Shown: positions 26,972 to 34,818, counted from the first letter of the stretch. The stretch: DNA of 64,000 bases from Synergistaceae bacterium (GCA_018436595.1 JAHDLC010000035.1:28264-92263), one strand, 5' to 3'. The notes: generated by a model from the sequence alone, not told the origin. Numbers and translations are program-made.

Positions 26972-27720
26972 GGCGCCTTCACCCGGTCCTGCAGGGGATA
27001 TACCCGCCAGAGAAGGTCAGGGCACGTCCACGGCGTGCCCCCGGACGCCACGTACCGGATTGCCGCAGCTCCATCCGTTCCCGGAGCCTGCGGGAGGACG
27101 AGATAGGAAATGCCCGCCCTCCGGTAGACGTCGGGCAGAAAGGGAATTCCGGGTCCCTGGAGCACTACCGTTTTCTCCGCCGGCCGGGGAAGGAGGGAGA
27201 AAAAGGCCCGCGTTCTGAAGACCTCGGCGGTGAGCCACACCCAGCCCGAGGAGTTCAGGTGCTGGGAGGCCGTCCATTCAGGGAAAACGTTCAGACCCCG
27301 CCTGCCGTCGTCGAAGACGGAAACGTTCCAGTTCCAGTCCCGGAGAAAATCGGTGACCCAGGGATCGGGGGTCACAAGAGACACCCTGTCCCCTCCGGGA
27401 AGGGGCAGGAGGCTTTCCAGGGGAAGGCCCTCCCCCGTCGCAGGGGCGAGGGCGGCAGCGGCCGCCGAAGCGGCGGCATATTCCTGGGGGAAAGGCGAGA
27501 CGAGAAGCCTGGCGAGGTCCCGGGCTCCCGAGGCAAGAAGGCGCCTCGTATGGTCCTCCCGGGGAGAAAGGGAGGCGCCGCCGAAGGGCGGTACCGCTCC
27601 GAGCCCCCAGCGCCCGTCTTTCAGGACCACGGCGCTTCCCTTCCAGCCAAGGACAAGGGATTCCACTTTCCCTTCCCCGGCTGAAAGGAGCCGGTCCTGG
27701 ATTTTCTCGTACAGGCCCAT
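26968..27720 (-). CDS. DUF4213/DUF364 putative heavy-metal chelation protein
   Basis: 250 residues. The N-terminal part (LVLGWKGSAVVLKDGRWGLG) and the Rossmann-like C-terminal part (VVLQGPGIPFLPDVYRRAGI) match the layout of the DUF4213-DUF364 family, often found beside metal or molybdate/tungstate transport genes. Function is not established. ATG at 27720 has GGGGGG 7 bases upstream; ATG at 27726 is an alternative. A second family member lies at 46391-47149. Coupling to a nuclease is unusual. Confidence 0.65.
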   Translation of the reverse strand: MGLYEKIQDRLLSAGEGKVESLVLGWKGSAVVLKDGRWGLGAVPPFGGASLSPREDHTRRLLASGARDLARLLVSPFPQEYAAASAAAAALAPATGEGLPLESLLPLPGGDRVSLVTPDPWVTDFLRDWNWNVSVFDDGRRGLNVFPEWTASQHLNSSGWVWLTAEVFRTRAFFSLLPRPAEKTVVLQGPGIPFLPDVYRRAGISYLVLPQAPGTDGAAAIRYVASGGTPWTCPDLLWRVYPLQDRVKAP

Positions 27721-27750
27721 GGTCATCCCCCCTTTTCCTCCATTCTATAC

Positions 27751-27800
27751 TCCCCGGATGTCCGGGGAAAGGGCGCACCCCGGGAAGAAAGGGGTATAAT
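27751..27800. promoter_or_regulatory. Divergent promoter region of DUF364 gene and rsmG
   Basis: A perfect dyad TCCCCGGA-N2-TCCGGGGA (27751-27768) lies between the two divergent genes. To its right TATAAT (27795-27800) is a -10 box for rsmG. To its left the complement of TCTATAC (about 27744-27750) gives a minus-strand TATAGA. No strong -35 is visible on either side. Confidence 0.5.
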
Positions 27801-27839
27801 GTTCCCCGTATGAACTCTGGAACGAAAGGGGACACGCCG

Positions 27840-28514
27840 GTGGACCACGTGGATGAACAGATCCTCTCCTCCCGGGGCGAAATCCTGAAACGGTACGGGG
27901 ATCTCCTCGCCTCCTACGGCGGGAAAATTCGCCTGACCGGACCCAGCGATCCTGAAATACTCTGGAACGACCACATTCTTGACTGCCTTTTCACCGTTTC
28001 CATCCTGCCGGAAAAGGGGCAGGTCCTCGACGTGGGCTCTGGAGGCGGACTTCCCGGCCTGGTCTGGGCCATCTGCCGTCCCGATCTGGAAGTGACCCTC
28101 CTTGACAGCGTAAAAAAGAAATGCGGCGCCCTGGAGGAGATGGCGTCGGCGCTGGAACTTCCCAATGTCCGGGTCGTGTGGGGAAGGTGCGAGGAATACG
28201 CTCTTCGGGAACGGGAAACCTTCTCCCTCGCTGGCGCCAGGGCAGTAGCCGGAACGGGAATTCTCCTCGAATATCTCGCCCCCTTCGTCGCCGTGGGCGG
28301 AACCGTACTCGCCATGAAGGGGCCTCTGTATACCGAAGAAATCGAGCCGCTCCAGGGACGGTGGAACCGGCTCGGTCTCGCCGCTCCCTCCATTGTTCCC
28401 TACGGCGGGGATGAAAAAAAGAGATTTCTTCTTCTCTGGAAGAAAAACGCCCCCTGTTCCTCCCGGTTTCCCCGGAAGACGGGCATGGCGGAAAAAACAT
28501 TCTGGTGGAGGTGA
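27840..28514 (+). CDS. rsmG: 16S rRNA (guanine-527-N7)-methyltransferase
   Basis: 224 residues. The SAM-binding motif is VLDVGSGGGLPGLVWAI, with VTLLDSVKKKCGALEEM following, and ARAVAG corresponds to the usual SRAVA segment. It methylates G527 of 16S rRNA and is a classic neighbour of oriC and parAB. GTG at 27840 is preferred because AAAGGGG lies upstream and TATAAT at 27795-27800 would leave a leader of about 33 bases. The ATG at 27810 would be almost leaderless. The C-terminal tail of about 15 residues is basic. Confidence 0.9.
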   Translation: MDHVDEQILSSRGEILKRYGDLLASYGGKIRLTGPSDPEILWNDHILDCLFTVSILPEKGQVLDVGSGGGLPGLVWAICRPDLEVTLLDSVKKKCGALEEMASALELPNVRVVWGRCEEYALRERETFSLAGARAVAGTGILLEYLAPFVAVGGTVLAMKGPLYTEEIEPLQGRWNRLGLAAPSIVPYGGDEKKRFLLLWKKNAPCSSRFPRKTGMAEKTFWWR

Positions 28515-28521
28515 CGCCCCC

Positions 28522-29292
28522 ATGCTCATTCTCACGGTTTCAAACCAAAAGGGCGGAGTAGGAAAAACGACCACGTGTGTCAATCTTGCGGCTGAACTGG
28601 GCCGCCTCGGCTATTCCGTCCTGGCTGTGGACATCGACCCCCAGGCGAACTGCACCAGCGGCCTGGGCATATCGCCCGAAGACTTCGAACTCAGCCTCTA
28701 CGACGTGCTTCTCGGCGAGGCCGAGGCCAAGGACGCCGTCCTTCCCACACAGTGGGAAGGGGTCTCCATTCTTCCCGCCACCATCGACCTTGCGGGAGCG
28801 GAAATAGAACTCGCCAGCGTCATAAGCAGGGAGACGAGGCTGAGGCGGCACCTCCGGTCCCTCGACAGTTTCGACTTAGCCATCGTGGACTGCCCTCCCT
28901 CCCTCGGCATGCTCACCATCAATGCCCTGGTCGCCTCCGACAAGCTCATCATACCCATCCAGTGCGAATATTACGCCCTGGAAGGAGTCGGACAGCTTTC
29001 GAAAACCGTTGGTCTCGTCCGGGACAGCCTCAATCCGGAACTCGAAATCAGCGGAGTGCTCCTGACCATGTACGATTCGAGAACCAGGCTTTCCAACGAG
29101 GTGGCCGAGGAGGTTCGCCGCCAGTTCGGCAGCGTGGCCTTCTCCTCCGTCATTCCGAGGAACGTCAGGCTGTCCGAAGCTCCGAGCCATGCGGCCCCCA
29201 TAGGTTACTACGACCCCTCCTCCACCGGGGCGCAGGCATACGGAGATCTTGCCAGGGAGGTGTCAGGACTGTGGCTAAAGCGCGCGCACTAG
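28522..29292 (+). CDS. parA: Chromosome-partitioning ATPase ParA (Soj)
   Basis: 256 residues with the deviant Walker A VSNQKGGVGKTTTCVNLA at the N-terminus, DIDPQANCT, and Walker B-like AIVDCPPSLGMLT. It binds DNA nonspecifically as an ATP dimer and moves ParB-parS complexes apart. ATG at 28522 follows GGAGGTGA 7 bases upstream; the open frame extends into rsmG and is not used. The next gene overlaps by 22 bases. Confidence 0.95.
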   Translation: MLILTVSNQKGGVGKTTTCVNLAAELGRLGYSVLAVDIDPQANCTSGLGISPEDFELSLYDVLLGEAEAKDAVLPTQWEGVSILPATIDLAGAEIELASVISRETRLRRHLRSLDSFDLAIVDCPPSLGMLTINALVASDKLIIPIQCEYYALEGVGQLSKTVGLVRDSLNPELEISGVLLTMYDSRTRLSNEVAEEVRRQFGSVAFSSVIPRNVRLSEAPSHAAPIGYYDPSSTGAQAYGDLAREVSGLWLKRAH

Positions 29293-30164
29293 GCAAGGGA
29301 CTCGGTGCCCTCTTCACACCACCGGCTGAATCTCCCCTTCAGCCCGGAGGCGGGCAGGGGGAAATCACGTCCCTTCCGGTAGACAGAATCCGTCCGAACC
29401 CGGCACAGCCCAGACGGGACATGGATGAAGCGGCCCTCGATTCCCTCGCGGAATCCATACGGAATCACGGAGTCGTCCAGCCGCTCATCGTCAGGCCCCT
29501 CCAGGAAGAAGGAACCTACGAGATCGTGGCGGGCGAGAGACGGTGGCGGGCGGCCCGCTCCGCCGGGCTCACGCAGGTACCGGTTCGGGTAATGGAAGGG
29601 AGTGACCGGGAACTGCGGGAGATATCCCTGGTGGAGAATATTCAGAGGGAAGACCTGTCCCCCCTGGAGATTGCCTCGGCCATTACGGAGCTTATCCAGC
29701 ACCACTCCCTCACCCAGGAGGAAGTGGCCGAACGCATCGGCTGGAGCAGGACCGCCGTGACGAACAAGCTCCGCCTTCTCCAGCTTCCCGAAGAGATACG
29801 GAACATGCTCTCCGAGAGCCTTCTGTCCGAAGGACACTGCAGGGCCCTCCTCTCGGTGGACTCTCCCTCCATGATGATCGCCCTAGCACGGACGGCCGAA
29901 GAACGGGGCATGTCCGTCCGGCAGCTGGAAGAGGCGGTAAAGCGGTCAAAGCTGCAGGTGCCGGAGATTTCAGCGGCCAAACGGGCCTCTTTCGTCATAC
30001 CGGAACCGGTGCAGTCATCTCTCAGGGGGCTTGGAATCTCTCTTCGGGTGACGGGAAACCCGAACCGCATGAAAGTGTCTCTCGACGGGCTGAACAAAAG
30101 CCAGATGGAGGCCTTTGTTCGCCTTCTCGAAGAACGGGGGGAAGAACTATTTCCCGGGAAATAG
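29271..30164 (+). CDS. parB: Chromosome-partitioning CTPase/DNA-binding protein ParB (Spo0J)
   Basis: 297 residues. LGKGLGALF is the conserved N-terminal ParA-activating peptide, followed by a linker. The ParB/sulfiredoxin CTP-binding domain has PLIVRPL, AGERRWRAAR and ENIQREDLSPLEIA. The helix-turn-helix (SLTQEEVAERIGWSRTAVTNKLRLL) recognises parS, and a C-terminal dimerisation domain follows. It starts at GTG 29271 inside the parA frame, with GGGAGG 10 bases upstream. Its stop codon is the last three bases of an 18-bp palindrome. Confidence 0.94.
   Translation: MAKARALGKGLGALFTPPAESPLQPGGGQGEITSLPVDRIRPNPAQPRRDMDEAALDSLAESIRNHGVVQPLIVRPLQEEGTYEIVAGERRWRAARSAGLTQVPVRVMEGSDRELREISLVENIQREDLSPLEIASAITELIQHHSLTQEEVAERIGWSRTAVTNKLRLLQLPEEIRNMLSESLLSEGHCRALLSVDSPSMMIALARTAEERGMSVRQLEEAVKRSKLQVPEISAAKRASFVIPEPVQSSLRGLGISLRVTGNPNRMKVSLDGLNKSQMEAFVRLLEERGEELFPGK
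30147..30164. repeat. 18-bp palindrome, copy 1 (parB 3' end)
   Basis: CTATTTCCCGGGAAATAG is perfectly self-complementary and ends exactly on the parB stop codon. The identical 18-mer occurs at 34766-34783. Flanks differ apart from a following GG. Confidence 0.8.
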
Positions 30165-30174
30165 GTGATAAAAG

Positions 30175-30387
30175 GTGAACAAATTCAATGATGTAGTAAT
30201 GTTTGGAAAAATCATATCGACGGGATTCCTTATCGGCGGATATGTGTTTCTTGGCGTCTATATTGCCCGAAGACTTGTAGCCTCGGGGTATCCCAACTGG
30301 CTCAATGCAGCCCTTCCTGCCGTTCTCGCCCTCTTCGGCCTCGCCCAGGGGTGGTTTCTTGTCCGGGAAATAATGAGAAAAAAATAG
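30175..30387 (+). CDS. Small membrane protein, AtpZ/AtpI-like
   Basis: 70 residues with two predicted membrane helices (about residues 10-32 and 43-65) joined by a short polar loop. The arrangement resembles AtpZ/AtpI proteins that assist F-type ATP synthase assembly or ion supply. No ATP synthase genes are in the window, so the name rests on size and topology. GTG at 30175 has AAAAGG upstream, 10 bases after parB, so it is co-transcribed with parAB. A parS site follows its stop. Confidence 0.6.
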   Translation: MNKFNDVVMFGKIISTGFLIGGYVFLGVYIARRLVASGYPNWLNAALPAVLALFGLAQGWFLVREIMRKK

Positions 30388-30393
30388 CAAACA

Positions 30394-30409
30394 GGTTTCA
30401 CGTGAAACA
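30394..30409. promoter_or_regulatory. parS: parS site 1
   Basis: GGTTTCACGTGAAACA matches the TGTTTCACGTGAAACA consensus at 15 of 16 positions, with the 14-bp core GTTTCACGTGAAAC intact. It lies between the AtpZ-like gene and the HIT gene, about 4.3 kb from the DnaA boxes. Confidence 0.92.
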
Positions 30410-30437
30410 GAACGAAGAAGAGGAAGGATGATGGACC

Positions 30438-30920
30438 ATGGAAAACATTTTCGCCCCTTGGAGAATGGCCTATATCCAGGTATCAAAAAAGCAGGACGGC
30501 TGCATCTTCTGCGATTTCCCGCCGGAACACCGTGACGAGGAACGGCTCATTCTTCACAGGGGAAAAACATGCTTCGTTATTTTCAACGCCTTTCCGTATA
30601 ATCCCGGCCATCTAATGGTGGCTCCCTACCGACATACAGCCGAATACGAACTCCTTACCGACGATGAGATGCTCGAGATGCACCGGCTGGGAGGAAAGTG
30701 CATTTCGGTGCTGAAAAAAGTGATGAACCCCCAGGGCTTCAACCTCGGCATCAACCTCGGAAAAGTAGCCGGCGCAGGCTTCGATGGCCACCTCCACCTC
30801 CACATCGTTCCGAGATGGAACGGAGACACCAATTTCATGCCCGTGTTCGCTGATGTTCGTGTCGTCGCCGAGGAGCTGGCGGCAACCTATGGACGGATGA
30901 AGGAAGCCTGGAATGAATGA
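30438..30920 (+). CDS. HIT family nucleotide hydrolase/phosphorylase
   Basis: 160 residues. The N-terminus begins ENIFAPWRMAYI with CIFCDFP, a possible zinc or Cys pair. The catalytic histidine triad is HLHLHIVPRW at about residues 118-127. NPGHLMVAPYRHT is the conserved upstream segment. Members hydrolyse AMP-linked substrates such as Ap4A or adenylylated amines. AGGAAGG precedes the ATG. Its stop overlaps the next start (ATGA). Confidence 0.9.
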   Translation: MENIFAPWRMAYIQVSKKQDGCIFCDFPPEHRDEERLILHRGKTCFVIFNAFPYNPGHLMVAPYRHTAEYELLTDDEMLEMHRLGGKCISVLKKVMNPQGFNLGINLGKVAGAGFDGHLHLHIVPRWNGDTNFMPVFADVRVVAEELAATYGRMKEAWNE

Positions 30921-31552
30921 GTGACCTGTTCATCGAGCCTGCCCGCGAAACCGTCACGGAAGCGAAAATCCAGAAATCCCGCTTCATAGCCCATGTATGC
31001 ATCAGCACCGATGAAACCCGGGCTCGTGAAAGAATTAAAATCATTTCATCGGAGCACCGACAGGCAAACCACAATTGCTGGGCGTACCGGGTAGGTACCC
31101 TGAAAAGAGAGGAATACTTCTCCGACGACGGCGAACCGGCCGGAACGGCGGGAAAACCCATTCTCGGAGCTATTCTCCGGCAGGAAATGACGAATGTCCT
31201 GGTGGTGGTGACCCGGTATTTCGGCGGCATCAAGCTTGGTGTACGGGGCCTCATAGAAGCCTATGGAAACACAGCCTCGGAAGGACTTCTTGCCTCCGGG
31301 AAAATTTCCCGAAGGATACGGACGACCTATGAAGTCCGGATGCCCTATGACATGGCCAAGCTGATGGACCGTCTGCTGGATTCCTGCGATACGGGGGTGG
31401 AATTTCGCACCTCCGGGTACGGTGCTGACGTGACGGTACAGTGCGCCGTCCCTCTCGACTGTGCTCAAAAGGTCGAATCAACCCTCGACGAGTGGAAGAA
31501 CGCACGGAGAATCATTGACTGGGAGAGAAACAGCGGAACTCCAGGAGTGTAA
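30917..31552 (+). CDS. IMPACT/YigZ family protein
   Basis: 211 residues. The N-terminal UPF0029/IMPACT domain shows KSRFIAHV, HNCWAYRVG, DDGEPAGTAGKPIL and VVVTRYFGGIKLGVRGLIEAY, all near-invariant in this family. A C-terminal EF-G-V-like domain of about 65 residues follows. The family is linked to translation or stress control, but no biochemical activity is firmly known. It is translationally coupled to the HIT gene. Confidence 0.9.
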   Translation: MSDLFIEPARETVTEAKIQKSRFIAHVCISTDETRARERIKIISSEHRQANHNCWAYRVGTLKREEYFSDDGEPAGTAGKPILGAILRQEMTNVLVVVTRYFGGIKLGVRGLIEAYGNTASEGLLASGKISRRIRTTYEVRMPYDMAKLMDRLLDSCDTGVEFRTSGYGADVTVQCAVPLDCAQKVESTLDEWKNARRIIDWERNSGTPGV

Positions 31553-32110
31553 TTTCCGAAGCCGGTAATTTTTTTTCCCGAATCGAAGAGTCCCGGCAGG
31601 AAGAGTATAAAAGCCTGCAGCGACGCCCCCTTTTCTAGGGTGACAAAAGAGAAGAACCCTCGTTTCAAAAAAGAATATCCTCCTCTCGATCTTCCGCCTG
31701 ACGATGAATTGAAACACTACGGACTGCAATGAACACCTTTTCAACAATCAGGTGAAGTTCCCTGCATCCCGGGAAGTCTCCCCACTGAAGAAGACATGCC
31801 GTCTTTCAGCCTCGGGAAATAGATACATCGACAAGAATCCGCTGACTGCAGCGGAATGGGCATATATATTTCCACATCCGGAAACGAAAAGGATGGATCT
31901 GATCCGCCTAAAAACCCTCCTGATTCCGGAGAAATACTCCGATTTCTGCTACTGAGCGAACAAAGGTCAGACTAGATCAATGACAAGATACACACTTCGG
32001 ATCCTATATACCCGAAAAATCACCGGAAAAACTTCATCAACCCGCGAGAACGGCCGGAAAAGGAATCCGTTGCGGGAAAACGTACCTCAGACGATCTTTT
32101 TCCATCAGAC
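31553..32110. other. Gene-free stretch with possible gene remnants
   Basis: About 560 bases of lower GC than the surroundings. The frame of the IMPACT gene stays open for 59 codons beyond its TAA, to a TGA at 31730-31732, and its final part, from GTG 31640, is charged and protein-like (NPRFKKEYPPLDLPPDDEL). Another frame at about 31827-31975 is open for about 49 codons. Neither has a good ribosome binding site, so I do not call genes. These may be remains of a deleted gene. Confidence 0.35.
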
Positions 32111-32125
32111 TCTTGAAAAATTCTA

Positions 32126-32153
32126 TGTCAACCAATAAAATAAAAGGTAGACA
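32126..32153. promoter_or_regulatory. Biotin-operator-like inverted repeat before bioY
   Basis: TGTCAACC (32126-32133) and GGTAGACA (32146-32153) form a dyad with one mismatch across a 12-base A-rich spacer. They resemble the BirA half-sites (TGTMAACC / GGTTKACA), although the usual spacer is a few bases longer. The spacer AATAAAATAAAA also resembles a -10 region, so binding would block bioY transcription. Confidence 0.5.
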
Positions 32154-32167
32154 GGAGATGATTTCTC

Positions 32168-32716
32168 GTGAAAATCCGTTTTCAAACCCTCATTCTGGCT
32201 GCTTTTTTTACCGGTCTGACTGCGGTCGGCGCATTTGTACGAATCCCCCTTCCAATAGTACCAATCACACTCCAGGTTCTCATGGTTCTTCTTTCGGGCC
32301 TGCTGCTTCCACCAGGGGGCGCACTCTTTTCCCAATCGGCCTATATACTCCTTGGACTTGCCGGAATTCCCATATTTGCCGGAGGAGGAGGAATATCGTA
32401 TATCATTGCCCCGACATTCGGCTATTTGCTGGGCCAGATTCCCGCCTCATGGGCCATATCCATGCTCGTTCAAAGAGGTGAAAGAACATTTTTCTCGATG
32501 TTTCTGGCGTCAATCGCCGGCATTGGGATCATATATACACTCGGTGCGGTTCTCCTTTTTCTGAATCTCACTCTCCTTGCAGGAAAATCAATCGGCTTTG
32601 TTCAGATTCTAAAAATAGGGGTCTATCCCTTCATACTACCGGACCTCCTGAAAGCCGGTGTGGCTTCAATAGTGGCCCTGAAAATCAGAAGAGTACTGCA
32701 CACCCGGTTTTTTTAA
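32168..32716 (+). CDS. bioY: Biotin transporter substrate-binding component BioY
   Basis: A 182-residue membrane protein with about six helices. Family segments visible are FTGLTAVGAFVRIPLPIVPI, QVLMVLLSGLLLPP, GGALFSQSAYILLGLAGIP and the late LPDLLKAGVASIVA. It is the S-component of an energy-coupling-factor biotin importer; no EcfT/EcfA genes are near, so it probably shares a distant energising module or works alone. It starts at GTG 32168 with AGGAGATG upstream, behind a biotin-operator-like repeat. Confidence 0.92.
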   Translation: MKIRFQTLILAAFFTGLTAVGAFVRIPLPIVPITLQVLMVLLSGLLLPPGGALFSQSAYILLGLAGIPIFAGGGGISYIIAPTFGYLLGQIPASWAISMLVQRGERTFFSMFLASIAGIGIIYTLGAVLLFLNLTLLAGKSIGFVQILKIGVYPFILPDLLKAGVASIVALKIRRVLHTRFF

Positions 32717-33215
32717 GGAAATGGGCAGTCTGCAGGTAAGCATCGTTTCGCAATTCGCAGCCGGAAAAAATTCTGAGAATAGCGTTCAGGTCATTTCCTT
32801 ACGAGGTTCTTTCTTTTCAGGCTAGCAGGGATGGAATTCCCTCGGCTTTCCATCGTATACCCATCAACAACCCTGGTACTTCACGCCCATCTTCCAGAAA
32901 CCATCAGAAAATGTGACCTGATCGAATACCTACCAGTAGAATCCGGGATTCCGAAGTGTATTTGAACGGAATCCCGGATTCTATTAGTATTCTTGATTTT
33001 GAACACATCAAATTGGTAATCGAGAAAGATAACCTCGTTAGAAAGAACAGCCATCAAAGAAACACAATAATCAACACCTCAATCGAAATTTCGCCTGTCT
33101 GAACTCCATACCAGTCAATCAATACAGGGGTTTAACGAAAATCAGGTGCTCTCGGTAAGAAAGAAAAACTTGAAGTAACAACAAGCATCGCAAAGGGGTG
33201 GAGTAGGGAGCAACA
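32717..33215. other. Gene-free, AT-richer stretch between bioY and parS
   Basis: No ORF with a credible start was found. The main feature is a 16-bp perfect inverted repeat (32938-32953 with 32967-32982, AGAATCCGGGATTCCG and complement) around a 13-base loop. It might terminate bioY transcription, although the following sequence (ATTAGTATTCTTGATTTT) is only moderately T-rich. Confidence 0.5.
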
Positions 33216-33255
33216 AACAGGATGCAATGTTTCACGTGAAACATTGCATCCTGTT
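33216..33255. promoter_or_regulatory. parS: parS site 2 within a 40-bp perfect palindrome
   Basis: The central 16 bases (33228-33243) are the exact consensus TGTTTCACGTGAAACA. Perfect two-fold symmetry continues outward to 20 bases per arm with no spacer, far beyond the usual 16-bp parS. It lies 7.2 kb from the DnaA boxes in a non-coding region (33256-33360 holds nothing else). Confidence 0.95.
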
Positions 33256-33360
33256 ATATTAAACTGCTATTAAATATAGAGAGGGGTTTTTAGAGAAATG
33301 CGTTCAGCGAAAGCCATATTCGGGAGAAAAAAGGAGAAGAAGCAAATGACCATATCTGAC

Positions 33361-34746
33361 CTATAGGTTCGTGGAGACTAGAGAATCAATCTTTTGGATG
33401 TAATGTTTCACGTTAAACTTTCGTGCAGCCCCTCCGTAGTTCATGTATCGTACCGTGCCAAATACCGGACGTTCCGGCCATGGCCTGTCGTGGAGGCCTC
33501 CGATGGCCCATGAAATTCCTGCAATGCCGTTCGGATCCCGTCCGTCGAGTTCGTAGCGATCGTTCAGGAAAAGGGCCGTTATGAAGGCCTCCTCCGGGGA
33601 GGGGGACCACTCAAGTATTTTCTTTGCCCAATACATCCGGGCCCAGCCATGCATTTTCCCGCGGGACGTCATTTCTCTTTGGGCGGCATTCCACAGGGGA
33701 TCTGAAGTCCGTGCTTTCTCGAGGGTATGAATGTCGTATAGGACAGGCCGGGAGTCTTTTCGATGAGCGTCCAGGGTTTTCCGTGACCATTCCGGTAGAC
33801 CCCCGTAGGTTCCGGCCGCTTCTTCGAAGTGGCAGAAATTGTCGGCCAGTTCCCGCCGTATGATGAGTTCTTCAAGAAATGCCTTTGAAGATTCGGTTTC
33901 CGGGGTGGCTGATACGGCGAAAGCTGCCCGCTGGGCTGAAAGATGACCGAAATGGAGCCAGGGCGATAGTCCGGAAAGACCATCAAGGCCCGGATCGTTC
34001 CGTTCCTGCCCGTACCGTTCCAGGCCCTCACGAAGAAAGATCCGCAGCCGTTCCGATGCGGCGTGTTCCCCAGGGGTAATCCACTCAAGGGGATCACCGG
34101 TATCGGGCGCGGACAGGGAGGCCGGAAATGTTCCCGGAAAAGCGAAGGGAGCTGCTCCTTCCATGTTCATCGGGGGCATCGGTTCAATTTCGGGAATATC
34201 AGTCAGCCACTCGGGAAGCAGTGGGGAAACTTTCCTTCGGAAAGTGGCCGCACTGTACTCTTTTTTCGGCGATGCGATCCAGGAAGGGACGATATTGTGG
34301 GCGTCAGTCTCCGCAACAGGACAGGAGGCTGTTTTCAGGAGCTCCGTTTTCCAGCTCCGCTTTTCCGGGTAGGGGTCGAAATCAGTCACGATGAGGGCGG
34401 CATTCATGGAATGTGCCCGTTTTCCCGCTGTAATGCCCGGTTTTCCGGTGAGAATCTCCAGTGGAATGTTCTTTGCCGCGAGTGACCCGGCAACTTGCCG
34501 CAGCCCTTCGGCAAGAAAGCCGTAGTGCCGCGAAGAGGCGCCGGAAAAGGCAGGCGCCAGGCAAAAAAATACCCGAAGCGGGCGGGAGAGAGCTGATGCT
34601 GCATGGGCGGCAGCCAGAAGAGCCCAGTTGTCAGCGGCCCTCTGGTCCCGGGACATCCAGTAGATCACGGGGCCGTTTCCTGAGTGGCCGTCCTTGAGAA
34701 GGCGGGTTCGCCTGGAAATATCGCGGGGCAGATGTGGAAGAGTCAT
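33361..34746 (-). CDS. phr: Class II CPD photolyase
   Basis: 461 residues. Class II signatures are clear: IYWMSRDQRAADNWALL near the N-terminus, LSPWLHFGHLSAQRAA, FLEELIIRRELADNFC, KMHGWARMYWAKKILEW and the FAD-binding DRYELDGRDPNGIAGISWAI. It uses light and FADH to split cyclobutane pyrimidine dimers. It is one of few minus-strand genes right of oriC. Its last codons contain a parS-like sequence, so the C-terminal segment FNVKHY is partly constrained by that motif. The ATG at 34746 lacks an obvious strong ribosome binding site. Confidence 0.93.
   Translation of the reverse strand: MTLPHLPRDISRRTRLLKDGHSGNGPVIYWMSRDQRAADNWALLAAAHAASALSRPLRVFFCLAPAFSGASSRHYGFLAEGLRQVAGSLAAKNIPLEILTGKPGITAGKRAHSMNAALIVTDFDPYPEKRSWKTELLKTASCPVAETDAHNIVPSWIASPKKEYSAATFRRKVSPLLPEWLTDIPEIEPMPPMNMEGAAPFAFPGTFPASLSAPDTGDPLEWITPGEHAASERLRIFLREGLERYGQERNDPGLDGLSGLSPWLHFGHLSAQRAAFAVSATPETESSKAFLEELIIRRELADNFCHFEEAAGTYGGLPEWSRKTLDAHRKDSRPVLYDIHTLEKARTSDPLWNAAQREMTSRGKMHGWARMYWAKKILEWSPSPEEAFITALFLNDRYELDGRDPNGIAGISWAIGGLHDRPWPERPVFGTVRYMNYGGAARKFNVKHYIQKIDSLVSTNL
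33405..33418. promoter_or_regulatory. parS-like variant inside the 3' end of phr
   Basis: GTTTCACGTTAAAC differs from the parS core GTTTCACGTGAAAC at one position. The preceding bases GGATGTAAT also match GGATGCAAT before parS site 2, giving about 21 of 23 matching bases. It is either a decayed duplicate or a weak ParB site. Confidence 0.6.
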
Positions 34747-34765
34747 TAATTGTATGCATTCCTTT

Positions 34766-34783
34766 CTATTTCCCGGGAAATAG
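34766..34783. repeat. 18-bp palindrome, copy 2
   Basis: Identical to 30147-30164 (CTATTTCCCGGGAAATAG). Here it lies between the phr start and the terminator of the FKBP gene, so it could affect phr expression. Confidence 0.8.
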
Positions 34784-34792
34784 GGTATGAAA

Positions 34793-34815
34793 AAGGCCTG
34801 CCGGAGGCAGGCCTT
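34793..34815 (-). terminator. Terminator of the FKBP-type isomerase gene
   Basis: A 10-bp stem (AAGGCCTGCC with GGCAGGCCTT) and a 3-base loop, flanked by A and T runs so that it can act in both directions. It starts 4 bases after the FKBP stop codon. Confidence 0.85.
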
Positions 34816-34818
34816 TTC

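Noticed and set aside
30175..30387. Start of an ATP synthase operon
   Set aside because: Only the small AtpZ/AtpI-like protein is present; the following genes are HIT and IMPACT proteins.
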